Shown here piece after piece: positions 54,429 to 64,000 of a stretch of 64,000 nt of DNA. Position numbers and translations under genes: made by a program. The stretch spans positions 3,906,001 to 3,970,000 of the forward strand of contig NZ_CP055930.1 of the NCBI RefSeq assembly GCF_013927005.1. Direction: 5' to 3'. The stretch is from Enterobacter sp. RHBSTW-00175. GTDB taxonomy: Bacteria > Pseudomonadota > Gammaproteobacteria > Enterobacterales > Enterobacteriaceae. The notes under the pieces were generated by a model. That model worked only from the letters and a program-made list of their open reading frames with translations, made no database searches and was not told the DNA's origin. Within the stretch, counting starts at the first letter, position 1, and every line of letters starts with the position of its first letter.

Positions 54429-56183
54429 CGGACTAAACCAACTCAACCAGCGTAACGGCCACGGGTAACGATGACGAGCGTCCTGCTGTGTCGCCTGAGC
54501 AATACGTTCCTGGATAGTTTGCATCAGGGTTGTTTGACCTTCGCCATCCCATACCAGATTTGTCAGTAAGGGTAGCGCATCCTCAATTCCTTCGATGGCC
54601 CAGAGCGTAAATTGTTCCTGTTCCACCGCGTCCAGAAGCGCCTGACTCAGGCTCAGATGGCGTGCGTTAGGCGCCGGGATAATAACACCCTGTTTGCCAT
54701 TCAAACCGCGCTGCTGGCAAATGGCAAAGAAGCCTTCGATTTTCTCGTTCAGCCCGCCAACCGGCTGAGCGCGCCCAAACTGATCAACGGAACCGGTAAT
54801 GGCGATGTTCTGATTAATCGGAACTTCTGCCAGGGCGCTGATGAGGGCACACAGCTCTGCCATCGAGGCGCTATCGCCATCGACTTCGCTGTAGGATTGC
54901 TCAAACGTGAGCGAGGCGGAGAAGGGGATTTGCTGCTCCAGCTGCAACTCAGACATCAAAAATGCCTGCATGATCATCATGCCTTTGGCATGGATGTTCC
55001 CGCCGAGTTCAGCTTTACGTTCAATGTCGGTAAATTCCCCGTCGCCAATGTGCACGACGCAGCTGATACGCGAAGGTTCGCCAAATGCACGTGGATGCCC
55101 CGGGAACTCGATAACGGACAAGGCGTTGATTTGCCCAATACGCTCGCCCTCGGTTTCCACCAGAATTTGATCCAGCAGAATTTCATCCTGCATCCGGTCG
55201 GCGAGATAGCCTTCACGCCATTCGCGTTGCACAAGCATCTGGGTGAGCTGTTCACCGGTAAACGCGCCGTCACCGCTAATAACGCCCACTTCACGCAGCT
55301 GTTTGCTGATCCAGAGTGGACAGAGCGGTAAGGTTTCCTGATCGCCGGTATAGCGTACTGCTTCGCGAAGTAGACCAGGCCAGGCGTCAGCAGCCGGAAC
55401 AGGTAATTCATAGCGTGCAGCAATGGCTATTACCCATTGACACCACTGTGCCATATCATCGGCATCGGCAATCTGAATATTGTCTTCGTACTCGCTGTAA
55501 ACGGCCAGGCTCGCCAGTTCTGGCTCCATCTCCTGGAAGTCTGCCAGCGATTCCCGATCGCCGGTCAGCACCACGGTCAACGACAATGGCATTGATGGCA
55601 CTGCGACAGGGAGAGGGCGGGATTCGTCGTAACCCACCCAGTCAAAGCGTTGCTGGCTCACAATCGTTTTCAGGCGCATCCAAAGCAGCGGCTGGGAGAG
55701 TAAGGTTCTCAGGGCGATGATCAGAACACCACCGTTAGCGCGATGGACAAGCCCCGGTTGAAGCGACAGTTCGCCATTAAACTGACGAAGGCAGCCAAAA
55801 AGCTGCTCCGCTTCGACCCAGTTGGCGGTGATCACTTCGCCTTTTGCGGCAAAACGATCGTCAGCCTGCTGCGCCGGTTCAAAAGTAATGTTATGACCCG
55901 CGATACGATACTGGCCGCCAAAAACAGCATCTGTTTCTGGCTGTAACTGGCGCATGGCATCACCCAGAAGCGTCAAATACTCGGCTTCTTCCGGGGCTTT
56001 GAGCAGCATGAAGGGAGATGTCGCCCACGGGCTTAACACCTGCTCCAGCGCATAATGCAAACGCGGTTGTGTATCGCTAAGTATGAATTCGTGTTCTTTT
56101 GCGAGTTTTGGCTGTGCAAAGAGCTCCTGATAACTTTCTGTATCGGGAACAAGGTCACGCCATGCAAGTTTCGTAATGGTCAA
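54423..56183 (-). CDS. ycbZ: Lon-related ATP-independent protease-like YcbZ
   Basis: A 586-residue protein, the E. coli length. The C-terminal Lon protease domain keeps the catalytic Ser in G-D-S-A-S-M-A-E and Lys in [11 protein letters not shown]. The N-terminal ATPase-like region lacks a clear Walker A. Its physiological role is poorly known. The 3' end contains the fabA FadR site. Confidence 0.92.
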   Translation of the reverse strand: MTITKLAWRDLVPDTESYQELFAQPKLAKEHEFILSDTQPRLHYALEQVLSPWATSPFMLLKAPEEAEYLTLLGDAMRQLQPETDAVFGGQYRIAGHNITFEPAQQADDRFAAKGEVITANWVEAEQLFGCLRQFNGELSLQPGLVHRANGGVLIIALRTLLSQPLLWMRLKTIVSQQRFDWVGYDESRPLPVAVPSMPLSLTVVLTGDRESLADFQEMEPELASLAVYSEYEDNIQIADADDMAQWCQWVIAIAARYELPVPAADAWPGLLREAVRYTGDQETLPLCPLWISKQLREVGVISGDGAFTGEQLTQMLVQREWREGYLADRMQDEILLDQILVETEGERIGQINALSVIEFPGHPRAFGEPSRISCVVHIGDGEFTDIERKAELGGNIHAKGMMIMQAFLMSELQLEQQIPFSASLTFEQSYSEVDGDSASMAELCALISALAEVPINQNIAITGSVDQFGRAQPVGGLNEKIEGFFAICQQRGLNGKQGVIIPAPNARHLSLSQALLDAVEQEQFTLWAIEGIEDALPLLTNLVWDGEGQTTLMQTIQERIAQATQQDARHRYPWPLRWLSWFSPN

Positions 56184-56369
56184 AGTTGATGTTTTTTAGT
56201 CAGATGTAAAACCGTGGAGTATACCGTAAGCGGAAGGCTCTGCCCAAGCAGGATTGGGGATTTCCGCGGGTGAATCTCCTGTAATGATGCACAGGATATG
56301 ATTTCTTTTCAGCAGATTGCCAAAAAACTGATATTCTGAACAGAGTTACGTGGTAACACTGAGATCGCA

Positions 56370-56822
56370 ATGAAATATCAACAACTGGAAAATCTCGAAA
56401 GCGGCTGGAAATGGAAGTACCTGGTCAAAAAACATCGTGAAGGCGAGTTGATCACCTGCTACATCGAAGCCAGCGCGGCGCAAGAAGCCGTAGATATGTT
56501 GCTGACCCTCGAAAACGAACCGGTACAGGTCAATAACTGGATAGCGAAACATATCAATCCAGAACTGTTGAACCGGATGAAGCAAACTATTCGTGCGCGT
56601 CGCAAGCGGCATTTTAATGCCGAGCATCAGCATACCCGCAAGAAATCTATCGATCTGGAATTTATTGTCTGGCAACGCCTGGCAGGCCTTGCACAACGGC
56701 GTGGAAAGACGTTATCAGAAACGGTAGTGCAGCTGATTGAAGATGCTGAGCATAAAGAGAAGTACGCGAACCAGATGTCGACGCTGAAAAACGATCTACA
56801 GGCGCTTCTGGGTAAAAAATAA
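56370..56822 (+). CDS. matP: Macrodomain Ter protein MatP
   Basis: A 150-residue protein, the E. coli length, with an N-terminal four-helix bundle and the ribbon-helix-helix ([11 protein letters not shown] and the following helices) that binds matS sites. A C-terminal coiled coil ([10 protein letters not shown]) mediates tetramers. It organises the Ter macrodomain and links it to the divisome. Confidence 0.95.
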   Translation: MKYQQLENLESGWKWKYLVKKHREGELITCYIEASAAQEAVDMLLTLENEPVQVNNWIAKHINPELLNRMKQTIRARRKRHFNAEHQHTRKKSIDLEFIVWQRLAGLAQRRGKTLSETVVQLIEDAEHKEKYANQMSTLKNDLQALLGKK

Positions 56823-56845
56823 GATTCTGTATTTCTTCAGACAAT

Positions 56846-56873
56846 AAAAAAACCCCGCTATGCGGGGTTTTTT
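56846..56873. terminator. Bidirectional terminator between matP and ompA
   Basis: AAAAAACCCCGC-TAT-GCGGGGTTTTTT is a symmetric hairpin with T-runs on both strands, ending both convergent genes. Confidence 0.92.
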
Positions 56874-56887
56874 CTTAAGACGATAAC

Positions 56888-57943
56888 TTATGCCGCTGGC
56901 TGAGTTACAACGTCTTTGATGCCTTTAACTTCGATCTCAACACGACGATCTGGAGCCAGGCAGTCGATCAGTGCAGCGCGAGCTTTCACGTTGTTACAGG
57001 TAGAACCGGTAACTGGGTTAGATTCGCCCATACCACGTGGGGAGATCTTGTTAGCCGGGATACCTTTAGATACCAGGTAATCAACAACAGACTGAGCACG
57101 TTTTTCAGACAGCTGCTGGTTGTAAGCGTCAGAACCGATACGGTCGGTGAAGCCCAGAACCACTACTGAACCGTCTTTAGGATCCAGGTTGCTCAGCTGA
57201 GAGTACAGCTGATCCAGTGCCTGCTGACCTTCTGGTTTCAGGGTAGCTTTGTTGAAGTTGAACAGAACGTCAGACTTCAGAGTGAAGTGCTTGGTCTGTA
57301 CTTCTGGCGCTGGAGCCGGAGCTGGAGCTACGATTGGTGCAGCTTCTTCCTGCTGGCCGAAACGGTAGGAAACACCTACGCTCAGCATGCCGTTGTCAGG
57401 ACGAACACCTACGGTGTTGCCGTCGCCGATGTTGTTAACCCACTGGTATTCCAGACGGGTAGCGATGTCACGGGTCATAGCCCACTCAACACCACCTGCG
57501 AATACTGGAGAAACGCCAGTGTCGTGATCGCTGCCAATCTGGTTGTTGCTGGAATCAGCACGCCATACCATGCCGCCCAGACGGGTGTACACGTCCAGAT
57601 CGTCAGTTACTGGGTAACCCAGTTTAGCAGTCAGCTGTACGCCCTGAGCTTTGAAAGCGCCATTTACGGTGTCGCCTTTGTATGGCATACGACCTAACCA
57701 GTCGTAACCCATTTCAAAACCAACATACGGGTTAACCTGATAGCCACCGAACGCACCTGCACCAAGCTGGCTCTCATGAGTAGGGCCATCGTTGTTCAGT
57801 TTGCTGTTGTACCAGCCGGTGTCATGGAACTGAGACCAGCCCAGTTTACCACCTGCATACCAGGTATTATCTTTCGGAGCGGCCTGCGCTACGGTAGCGA
57901 AGCCAGCCAGTGCCACTGCAATCGCGATAGCTGTCTTTTTCAT
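56888..57943 (-). CDS. ompA: Outer membrane protein A
   Basis: A 351-residue porin-like protein. A 21-residue signal peptide ([13 protein letters not shown]) precedes the eight-stranded barrel ([15 protein letters not shown]...). A proline-rich linker (A-P-A-P-A-P-A-P) leads to the periplasmic OmpA domain with N-F-N-K-A-T-L and the peptidoglycan-binding Asp/Arg (G-F-T-D-R-I and R-R-V-E-I). ATG 57943 gives the known signal peptide. The surface loops differ from E. coli. Confidence 0.97.
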   Translation of the reverse strand: MKKTAIAIAVALAGFATVAQAAPKDNTWYAGGKLGWSQFHDTGWYNSKLNNDGPTHESQLGAGAFGGYQVNPYVGFEMGYDWLGRMPYKGDTVNGAFKAQGVQLTAKLGYPVTDDLDVYTRLGGMVWRADSSNNQIGSDHDTGVSPVFAGGVEWAMTRDIATRLEYQWVNNIGDGNTVGVRPDNGMLSVGVSYRFGQQEEAAPIVAPAPAPAPEVQTKHFTLKSDVLFNFNKATLKPEGQQALDQLYSQLSNLDPKDGSVVVLGFTDRIGSDAYNQQLSEKRAQSVVDYLVSKGIPANKISPRGMGESNPVTGSTCNNVKARAALIDCLAPDRRVEIEVKGIKDVVTQPAA

Positions 57944-58076
57944 TTTTTGCGCCTCGTTATCATCCAAAATTTGCCATGAAGATCTCCGACGAGAAATCAC
58001 GGTTAAATCCTTCACCGGGGGGCGTGGTCAAATATAAATCTACCGATATCTTCGGCTTAGGCCGAGCACCCCTGGC
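57944..58076 (-). promoter_or_regulatory. ompA 5' untranslated leader
   Basis: The 133 nt before the start begin with GCCAGGGGTGCTCGGC and the arms CTCGGC/GCCGAAG form the first stem, as in the E. coli ompA leader of the same length. There the leader stabilises the mRNA and its 3' part is the MicA small-RNA target. GAGG lies before ATG. The rest to 58298 is promoter and spacer with no gene. Confidence 0.8.
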
Positions 58077-58298
58077 GATGTAAAGTCTACAACGTAGCTA
58101 GAAACTTACAAGTGTGAACTCCGTCAGGCATATGAAAAAAAAAGTTCCGTATACCTAATATTTAACATTTTTTGTATGGAAATTGTGCAGTAAAATTAAC
58201 GGGAACCGCACCAGACAAGCCTTTCCGCAGATTTAACGCATGGAACTATTTCCACATCTTGTGGTCGAAAAAAATTCCAGGAAAACTCCTAAATTTAC

Positions 58299-58808
58299 TC
58301 AATGATACAAATTCGAGTGAATTTTTAGCCCAGAAAGTTGTCCTCTGCGGTAAGAATCTGGATGAACCGGACGCATAATAAAACCGATGGCGTTACCTTC
58401 CTCGGCTGCTTCAGTCAGTCGAAAATGTTCTTCTTCCGTCAGTTCGTCTGGTAACCACCCGATCACGACACTGTAATTTCCGGTACGTAATGCACGGATC
58501 ATCGACTCGACCGTATCACAAGGTGAGAGTTGGTTAATCTGCATGACCTTTGTCAGCGGCAATCCTGCGGACTGAACCCATTCACGGCTCAGTTTTTGTT
58601 GTGGCGTCAGCCAGAGCTGCCAGCGCGACTGCTGGCCAAGCTGTTGTAATAAAGGAAGTAATAAAAGTTGGGTTAATAGGGGCTGGTCTTCTCGATAAAT
58701 CACTTCACTGATAAGACCTGTCGACACGCTCCCGACGGATTTCTTAGCGACATTGCTTGCGGTAGAAGAGAAAGATGTTGAGCGATTTGCGTAGCCTGAA
58801 GTGTACAT
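58299..58808 (-). CDS. sulA: SOS cell division inhibitor SulA
   Basis: A 169-residue protein with the E. coli length. Conserved blocks are [21 protein letters not shown] and [14 protein letters not shown]. It binds FtsZ to halt division during DNA damage and is degraded by Lon (C-terminal N-L-Y-H). Its LexA box lies 21 bp upstream. Confidence 0.95.
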   Translation of the reverse strand: MYTSGYANRSTSFSSTASNVAKKSVGSVSTGLISEVIYREDQPLLTQLLLLPLLQQLGQQSRWQLWLTPQQKLSREWVQSAGLPLTKVMQINQLSPCDTVESMIRALRTGNYSVVIGWLPDELTEEEHFRLTEAAEEGNAIGFIMRPVHPDSYRRGQLSGLKIHSNLYH

Positions 58809-58828
58809 ATTCATTCCAGCCCTGTAGT

Positions 58829-58848
58829 TACTGTATGAATATACAGTA
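58829..58848 (-). promoter_or_regulatory. LexA (SOS) box of sulA
   Basis: TACTGTATGAATATACAGTA is a perfect CTGT-N8-ACAG palindrome-like box before sulA. It differs by one base from the prophage dinI box. Confidence 0.95.
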
Positions 58849-59025
58849 ACCCCTGTATGCATAAAGATCAACCTCATTTTCGGAAAGCGACTCGCAAATT
58901 TTGCTCATGATCGGCCCCTAAAGAAAATTCATCTTGCTCACTGGCGATAAGTTGCCTATTTTCCTGCTAACGGATCCGTTAGTAAGAATTAGCCTCTTTA
59001 CAGTATGATTTTTAAGGGAAATATC

Positions 59026-59652
59026 ATGAAAAAGATATCTTATGAACGGATTTATAAATCCCAGGAATACCTTTCAGAACTGGGTGATATTCATCACCGC
59101 GCACTCTTTGGTGGCTATACCCTGGCGGTCGATAACGCCGTATTTGCCATGGTGTCTGATGGGGAACTCTATCTGCGCGCCTGTGAGCAAAGCGCTACCT
59201 ACTATGTGAAACACGCCTCCTCTTTTTTGACCCTTCTGAAACGGGGTCGGCCAGTGCTGCTTAACTACTTCCGGGTTGATGACGGGTTGTGGCAGGACAG
59301 GGGGACACTACTCCAGCTTTCCTCTTTTGCGCTTGAGGCGGCCAGGCGGGAGCGATATCAGCGCTATCAGCGCAACCGGCTTAAAGACCTGCCCAATCTC
59401 ACTTTCCAGATTGAGGTTCTGCTTTTTGAAGTCGGGATCACCAACGAAGAAATGTTACGGGAACTGGGGGCAAAAGCGAGTTGGCTGAAAATCAGAGTTC
59501 AAAATAAACAACTTGGGATTAAAGTGCTTTTTGCGCTTGAAGGTGCAATAGAAGGGCTGCATGAAGCGGCGCTCCCGGCAGAGATTCGCCGGGAACTCAC
59601 GGAATGGTTTAACGCGTTGCCAGAGCCTGCGGAGAATCGTTCCGCCATGTAG
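59026..59652 (+). CDS. sxy: Competence regulator Sxy (TfoX)
   Basis: A 208-residue protein of the TfoX family. The N-terminal domain has R-I-Y-K-S-Q-E-Y-L...L-F-G-G-Y-T-L-A-V and the C-terminal helix-hairpin-helix-like domain R-E-L-G-A-K-A-S-W-L. It helps CRP act at CRP-S promoters of competence genes. ATG 59026 matches E. coli; the frame from 59005 is not used. Its 3' end overlaps the yccS 3' end by 44 bp. Confidence 0.9.
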   Translation: MKKISYERIYKSQEYLSELGDIHHRALFGGYTLAVDNAVFAMVSDGELYLRACEQSATYYVKHASSFLTLLKRGRPVLLNYFRVDDGLWQDRGTLLQLSSFALEAARRERYQRYQRNRLKDLPNLTFQIEVLLFEVGITNEEMLRELGAKASWLKIRVQNKQLGIKVLFALEGAIEGLHEAALPAEIRRELTEWFNALPEPAENRSAM

Positions 59653-61771
59653 CAATCAGTTGTTGTAGGCGACAAATTTCCGGCAGCAGAGCAATAAGCA
59701 GGCCAACTTGCTGAAGAACCAGCGGGGCTTTGCTGTCGGTACCAGGATCAAGATGGGCGATACGCTGGGCGAGTTCATCCAGGGCCTGCCGAACACGGGG
59801 TTCATCGGCTGGACGGTGGTGAAGTGCATCGTCGACATAGCAAACGGCATCATCCAGCAATCCCAGAATACCCGGATTACTTAACCTTTCTCGGTGAGCG
59901 CCCAGCGTAGAAATATAGCTGGTAAAGGTATGGTTCAGGCACAGCAGACGAAAGGCGGTTTCACGGATTTCTGCCGTAGCGCCAGGTTCCGTTGACATGT
60001 TCGATACCACCGATGCAAGCTCCGCATCGCGGTTATGCGCATCACGGCGGGCGATGCGATAGGCCAGACGGTTATCACGACCCTGGTGATATTGCTCAAG
60101 AATGGCATCCAGGTATCGGCAGTTAGCATTCATAGCCCTGTCCAGCACGCGCGGCAGATTACGAAAACGCCAGTCCGGCCAGATAAAACTGACTGCAGCC
60201 CAGGCAATGGCACAGCCGATCAGCGTATCAATAACGCGGGGAAGGGCGACTTCAAACCCTTCGCCAAGCAGGTTAAAGCACAGCAATACCAGTAAGGTGA
60301 TAAACATCGTGGCGTGCGCGTATTGCACATTGCGAAATGCAAAGAACAACACGCCGGTTATCACGATAAGGACAAGCTGCCCTTCAATGGACGGGACAAA
60401 GTAAAGTACCGGAAGGCCGATTGCGACACCCACCAGGGTACCAATAATACGCAACGCGAGCCGGTGGCGGGTGGCGTTATAGTTTGGCTGGCAAACAAAC
60501 AGGCTGGTCAGCAATATCCAGTAGCCATGATGCAAGCCGGTTATCTGGATAAACGCGTAACCGACGCACAGCACCAGCGACATTCTTACGGCGTGGCGGA
60601 AGAGAGCCGATTCTGGGGTAAAGTTACGGCTCAGCCGTAACCACATATCGCTAAAGCCGTGAAGGCTGTCATCGGCAAGCTGGTTATCAGCGTCATTGTT
60701 CGGCATCGCCAAGGCTTGTTCAGACTCAATGGTGGCCAGTTGCGCGTCTATCGCCCGCAGGTTATTGAGTAAGAAACCCAGCGCTTTTATCTGCTCCGGG
60801 GATGTCCCGCTGGCCTGCACGCGATCAAGCGCTGCATCAAGGTGGCTAAACGCGCGTTCAAAGCGTGGATCATGCTGATACGGCGTGCGCAGTAAAATGG
60901 AGCGGGACAGCTGCTGACACGCCTGGGATTGCATTGAAAGTAGCCGCTGAAAACGGAACATAACATCGCTGTAGCGAAACTTTTCCCGCAGGGCTGCATA
61001 TTGCACATGCGATGAACTGGCACGCTCGTGGATATCCTGGGCGGCAAAATAGTAATGCAAAGTCCGGCGCGTTCCTCGCTGACCGCGATCGCCGCGTAAC
61101 CGCGTAAGAAGGCTGGCTTTGGTCTGGTTTAAGGTTGCGACCAGTTGGCCGTTTGCCAGCGCCAGATCGTAAAGTGGCGCCTGGCTTTCTTCTTCAATAT
61201 CCGGGTCAAATAAACGGGATTTCAGCTCCAGATAATGCGCCAGCTGTTCATAGCTGCGGGCGAGGTTATCCTGTAAAGCGCGAACCGGAAAAATGAGATG
61301 TCCGGTAAGCGTCAGCAGGTTATACCAGATAGCGCCAAGCAGCAGCAGAACGGGCTGCTGATACCATTGATCGTAAAGCGATACGCCCAGCATGGTGTAG
61401 ATAGCAATCAGCAATGCGCCAAACGCAATGGTGGCATAGCGCTGACCAAGCCCGCCCAGAAGAATAAATCCACTGGTTGAAAGCGTCAGACCTAACGCAA
61501 ATAGCCATGGCCATGGGAACAGCAGTTCAACGGATGCTGAGGCAATGAAAAAACAGATAAGAGTGATAACCAGATTACGCAGTCGCCCAGCCAGGCGATC
61601 GTCGAGGTCTGCCAGCGCTCCGGCAACAACGCCCAGGGTCAGCGGGATAGTGAGCTTAACGTCGTTTAACCACCACGGCAGGGCGACCGTACCGCAAAGT
61701 GCGATAAAAATCCTGACGTTATACAGCCAGGTGCTGTTCCATGTGTAGCGGCGAATCAATGGGCTTAGCAT
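59609..61771 (-). CDS. yccS: Inner membrane protein YccS
   Basis: A 720-residue protein. Two blocks of hydrophobic segments (about 15-170 and 390-530) flank a large soluble part, as in the FUSC/YccS family. It resembles efflux subunits and may export aromatic or other toxic molecules; substrate unknown. In E. coli it is linked with yccF. It follows yccF by 19 bp. Confidence 0.92.
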   Translation of the reverse strand: MLSPLIRRYTWNSTWLYNVRIFIALCGTVALPWWLNDVKLTIPLTLGVVAGALADLDDRLAGRLRNLVITLICFFIASASVELLFPWPWLFALGLTLSTSGFILLGGLGQRYATIAFGALLIAIYTMLGVSLYDQWYQQPVLLLLGAIWYNLLTLTGHLIFPVRALQDNLARSYEQLAHYLELKSRLFDPDIEEESQAPLYDLALANGQLVATLNQTKASLLTRLRGDRGQRGTRRTLHYYFAAQDIHERASSSHVQYAALREKFRYSDVMFRFQRLLSMQSQACQQLSRSILLRTPYQHDPRFERAFSHLDAALDRVQASGTSPEQIKALGFLLNNLRAIDAQLATIESEQALAMPNNDADNQLADDSLHGFSDMWLRLSRNFTPESALFRHAVRMSLVLCVGYAFIQITGLHHGYWILLTSLFVCQPNYNATRHRLALRIIGTLVGVAIGLPVLYFVPSIEGQLVLIVITGVLFFAFRNVQYAHATMFITLLVLLCFNLLGEGFEVALPRVIDTLIGCAIAWAAVSFIWPDWRFRNLPRVLDRAMNANCRYLDAILEQYHQGRDNRLAYRIARRDAHNRDAELASVVSNMSTEPGATAEIRETAFRLLCLNHTFTSYISTLGAHRERLSNPGILGLLDDAVCYVDDALHHRPADEPRVRQALDELAQRIAHLDPGTDSKAPLVLQQVGLLIALLPEICRLQQLIATWRNDSPQALATR

Positions 61772-61790
61772 GAGCGCGGCCTGTCCTTAA

Positions 61791-62237
61791 TTACTGAAAA
61801 CGACGGCGGGCGTTTGCTTCGCGCGCGGCTTGCGCCACTTCAACCGGAACAACCCTGCGCCCGACTGGCCACAAGGCGATGGCAGCGATTTTGAAATTGG
61901 CGATCCCGACAGGAATGCCAATAATTGTGATGCACTGAGCAATACCTGCGAAGATGTGCATCAGACACAGCCACCAGCCAAAGAAAATCAGCCACAGGAT
62001 GTTAAGCACAGTACCGCCTGTATTCATCAGGACGTTTTTGCTTTCCGGGTTCAGTTCGTCGACGTGTACAGCCTCGTTACCATAAGGAAAAAGCGACAGC
62101 CGGGTGATTTCCCAGCAGGAGCGCGTCAGCGGAAGGGTAAAAATGAGCACGATGCTCACCAGCGTGGCAATAAGCCAGGAAAGAGTGGTGGCAAAACCGC
62201 CAAGGACAAAATTAAGAATATTCAGAACGGTACGCAT
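61791..62237 (-). CDS. yccF: YccF inner membrane protein
   Basis: A 148-residue YccF-family protein with two pairs of hydrophobic segments (about 3-38 and 70-115). It starts M-R-T-V-L-N-I-L-N-F and includes F-G-W-W-L-C-L-M-H. Function is unknown; it and YccS are neighbours in E. coli too. A plus-strand ORF over the same bases is a shadow. Confidence 0.92.
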   Translation of the reverse strand: MRTVLNILNFVLGGFATTLSWLIATLVSIVLIFTLPLTRSCWEITRLSLFPYGNEAVHVDELNPESKNVLMNTGGTVLNILWLIFFGWWLCLMHIFAGIAQCITIIGIPVGIANFKIAAIALWPVGRRVVPVEVAQAAREANARRRFQ

Positions 62238-62360
62238 AAACCCTCAGTTCCTTTCGATATGATTAACGCTTAGTGATTGTAACGTTTTTTTAGGCTGGAG
62301 CACCTTAAAACTGGCAGTTAAACTGTCAGGTAAATTATCTCTTCGTGGATCAGGCAGGAC

Positions 62361-64000
62361 ATGGAACTGAAAGCAACTTCACTGGGCAAGCGCCTGGCTC
62401 AACATCCTTACGATAAGGTTGTCCTTCTGAATGCAGGGGTAAAAGTCTCTGGCGAACGCCACGAATATCTCATTCCGTTTAATCAGCTTTTAGCTATCCA
62501 CTGCAAGCGCGGGCTGGTCTGGGGCGAGCTTGAGTTTGTGTTGCCTGCCGAAAAGGTGGTTCGCCTCCACGGCACTGAATGGGCGGAAACGCAACGCTTC
62601 CATCATCATCTGAATAGCCTCTGGCGCCAGTGGAGCGACGAGATGAGCACCGTTGCTGCGCAGGTGTTGCAGCAGGTTCTTGATGATATTGCACAAAGCA
62701 GTGCACAACAAAAGTGGCTGACGCGCCAGCAAACCGCCGGTTTGCAGCAAAAGATTAAAGTGGCGCTTTCGGCACTGCCGTTGCCGGTTTCCCGTCTGGA
62801 TGAGTTTGATAATTGCCGCGATGCCTGGCGGCAGTGTCAGGCATGGCTTACCGATATTGATAAAAGTCGGCTTGCCCATAACCAGGCATGGACGGACACC
62901 ATGCTCACGAAGTACGCCGATTTCTTCAGCAACATTGAATCCTCACCACTGAATCCGGCCCAGGCGCGCGCGGTGGTAAATGGTGAACACTCCCTGCTGG
63001 TGCTTGCCGGGGCAGGGAGCGGTAAAACGTCGGTGCTGGTGGCGCGGGCGGGCTGGCTCCTGACCACAGGCGAAGCGGTGGCCGACCAGATTTTGCTGCT
63101 GGCGTTTGGTCGTAAAGCCGCGCAGGAGATGGACGAGCGCATTCAGGAACGCCTGCGCACACAGGATATTACCGCCAGAACCTTCCATGCCCTTGCGTTA
63201 CACATTATCCAGCAGGGGAGCAAAAAGGTTCCTTCGATCAGCAAGCTTGAGAACGACACGCAGGCCCGCCAGTCGCTATTTATTAAGACCTGGCAGCAGC
63301 AATGCAGCGAGAAAAAAGCCCAGGCAAAAGGCTGGCGCCAGTGGCTGGAAGAAGAACTTAACTGGGACGTGCCGGAAGGCAGTTTCTGGCAGGATGAAAA
63401 ACTGGCGTGTCGCCTGGGCTCTCGCCTCGACCGCTGGGTAAGCCTTTTGCGGATGCACGGCGGGTCTCAGGCAGAAATGATTGAAAGTGCCCCGGAAGAG
63501 ATCCGCGCGCTCTTTACGAAACGGGTCAAACTGATGGCCCCGCTGCTGAAAGCCTGGAAAACGGCGCTGAAAGACGAAAATGCGGTCGATTTTTCAGGGC
63601 TTATCCATCAGGCCATTATCATTCTGGAAAAAGGCCGCTTTGTGAGTCCGTGGAAACATATCCTTGTGGATGAGTTCCAGGACATCTCACCCCAGCGTGC
63701 CGCGCTTCTTTCAGCGCTTCGGGCGCAAAATAAACACACGTCACTGTTTGCCGTTGGCGATGACTGGCAGGCAATCTATCGCTTCAGCGGTGCACAGTTG
63801 TCACTGACCACCGCGTTCCATCACTATTTTGGTGAGGGAGATCGCAGCGATCTGGACACCACCTATCGTTTCAACTCGCGAATCGGCGAAATCGCCAATC
63901 GATTCATCCAGCAAAACCCACATCAACTGGCCAAACCGCTTAACAGCCTGACACCGGGGGATAAAAAAGCCGTCACCTTGCTGGCGGAAGAACAGCTGGA
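62361..64000 (+). CDS. helD: DNA helicase IV, N-terminal part, cut by window edge
   Basis: The open frame of 546 codons runs off the right edge; E. coli HelD has 684. Walker A A-G-A-G-S-G-K-T-S begins at about residue 217 and the DE-box is V-D-E-F-Q-D at about 436. Later UvrD-type motifs follow (G-D-D-W-Q-A-I-Y and T-Y-R-F-N-S). It unwinds DNA 3' to 5' and is divergent from yccF. The start ATG follows GGCAGGAC. Confidence 0.95.
   Translation, partial: MELKATSLGKRLAQHPYDKVVLLNAGVKVSGERHEYLIPFNQLLAIHCKRGLVWGELEFVLPAEKVVRLHGTEWAETQRFHHHLNSLWRQWSDEMSTVAAQVLQQVLDDIAQSSAQQKWLTRQQTAGLQQKIKVALSALPLPVSRLDEFDNCRDAWRQCQAWLTDIDKSRLAHNQAWTDTMLTKYADFFSNIESSPLNPAQARAVVNGEHSLLVLAGAGSGKTSVLVARAGWLLTTGEAVADQILLLAFGRKAAQEMDERIQERLRTQDITARTFHALALHIIQQGSKKVPSISKLENDTQARQSLFIKTWQQQCSEKKAQAKGWRQWLEEELNWDVPEGSFWQDEKLACRLGSRLDRWVSLLRMHGGSQAEMIESAPEEIRALFTKRVKLMAPLLKAWKTALKDENAVDFSGLIHQAIIILEKGRFVSPWKHILVDEFQDISPQRAALLSALRAQNKHTSLFAVGDDWQAIYRFSGAQLSLTTAFHHYFGEGDRSDLDTTYRFNSRIGEIANRFIQQNPHQLAKPLNSLTPGDKKAVTLLAEEQL

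Noticed and set aside
58172..58378. Short plus-strand frame between ompA and sulA
   Set aside because: Located over the ompA promoter; no ribosome site and no known family.
1..64000. CRISPR arrays, tRNA and rRNA genes
   Set aside because: No regularly spaced direct repeats with unique spacers and no cloverleaf-like or rRNA segments were recognised; the iterons have too few copies and too short spacing to be CRISPR.

Overview
The window joins three kinds of DNA. Positions 1 to about 21,100 are GC-rich and carry genes typical of a Tn4371-type integrative and conjugative element (ICE). About 21,110 to 34,100 is the tail end of a lambdoid prophage. From about 34,470 to 64,000 is conserved enterobacterial chromosome with the order pepN, ssuBCDAE, pyrD, zapC, ycbX, rlmL, uup, pqiABC, rmf, fabA, ycbZ, matP, ompA, sulA, sxy, yccS, yccF, helD. 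Protein lengths match Escherichia coli closely, while the sequences and the direct ssuE/pyrD neighbourhood (no fimbrial operon between them) suggest an Enterobacter-like member of the Enterobacteriaceae. This genus call is inference from protein similarity only.

ICE (1-21,100). The conserved backbone lies on the minus strand: integrase, then RadC, DUF932, a large ParB-like protein, DUF736, DUF2958, DUF2285, an HTH protein, RepA, ParA, a ribbon-helix-helix protein, DUF2840, a TraF-like signal peptidase and the start of the relaxase, which runs off the left edge. Beside repA are three 19-bp iterons at 23/24-bp spacing and an AT-rich tract, a plausible replication origin. Between the integrase and RadC sits a plus-strand cargo operon: arsR, thioredoxin-type arsC, acr3, glutaredoxin-type arsC, arsH, chrA and, behind a structured leader, nhaA. 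It should give arsenic resistance, chromate resistance and alkali-cation export. The integrase overlaps a DUF1016/PDDEXK nuclease gene by 4 bp. The intergenic DNA is unusually rich in repeats and hairpins, including a 145-149 bp leader shared by two ICE genes.

Prophage (21,110-34,100). The ICE end lies inside the tape-measure gene, so only its 3' part remains here. Then come lambda-like M, L, K, an AT-rich lipoprotein gene (a moron), I, an IS3-family element, J, a tail fibre gene, a silent fibre 3' end on the opposite strand, a Gin/Hin-type invertase and an SOS-controlled dinI. Two hix-like sites in inverted orientation (31,585-31,610 and 33,099-33,124) define an invertible segment of about 1.5 kb that should switch the fibre C-terminus.

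Chromosome (34,470-64,000). This is ordinary core genome except for an IS481-family element inserted between pepN and ssuB. Both insertion sequences in the window sit in the loop of a palindrome, one in a terminator and one in a REP-like hairpin. Recognisable control sites include LexA boxes for dinI and sulA, FadR and FabR sites for fabA, a PurR-like box and leader hairpin for pyrD, and an ompA leader of the same length as in E. coli.
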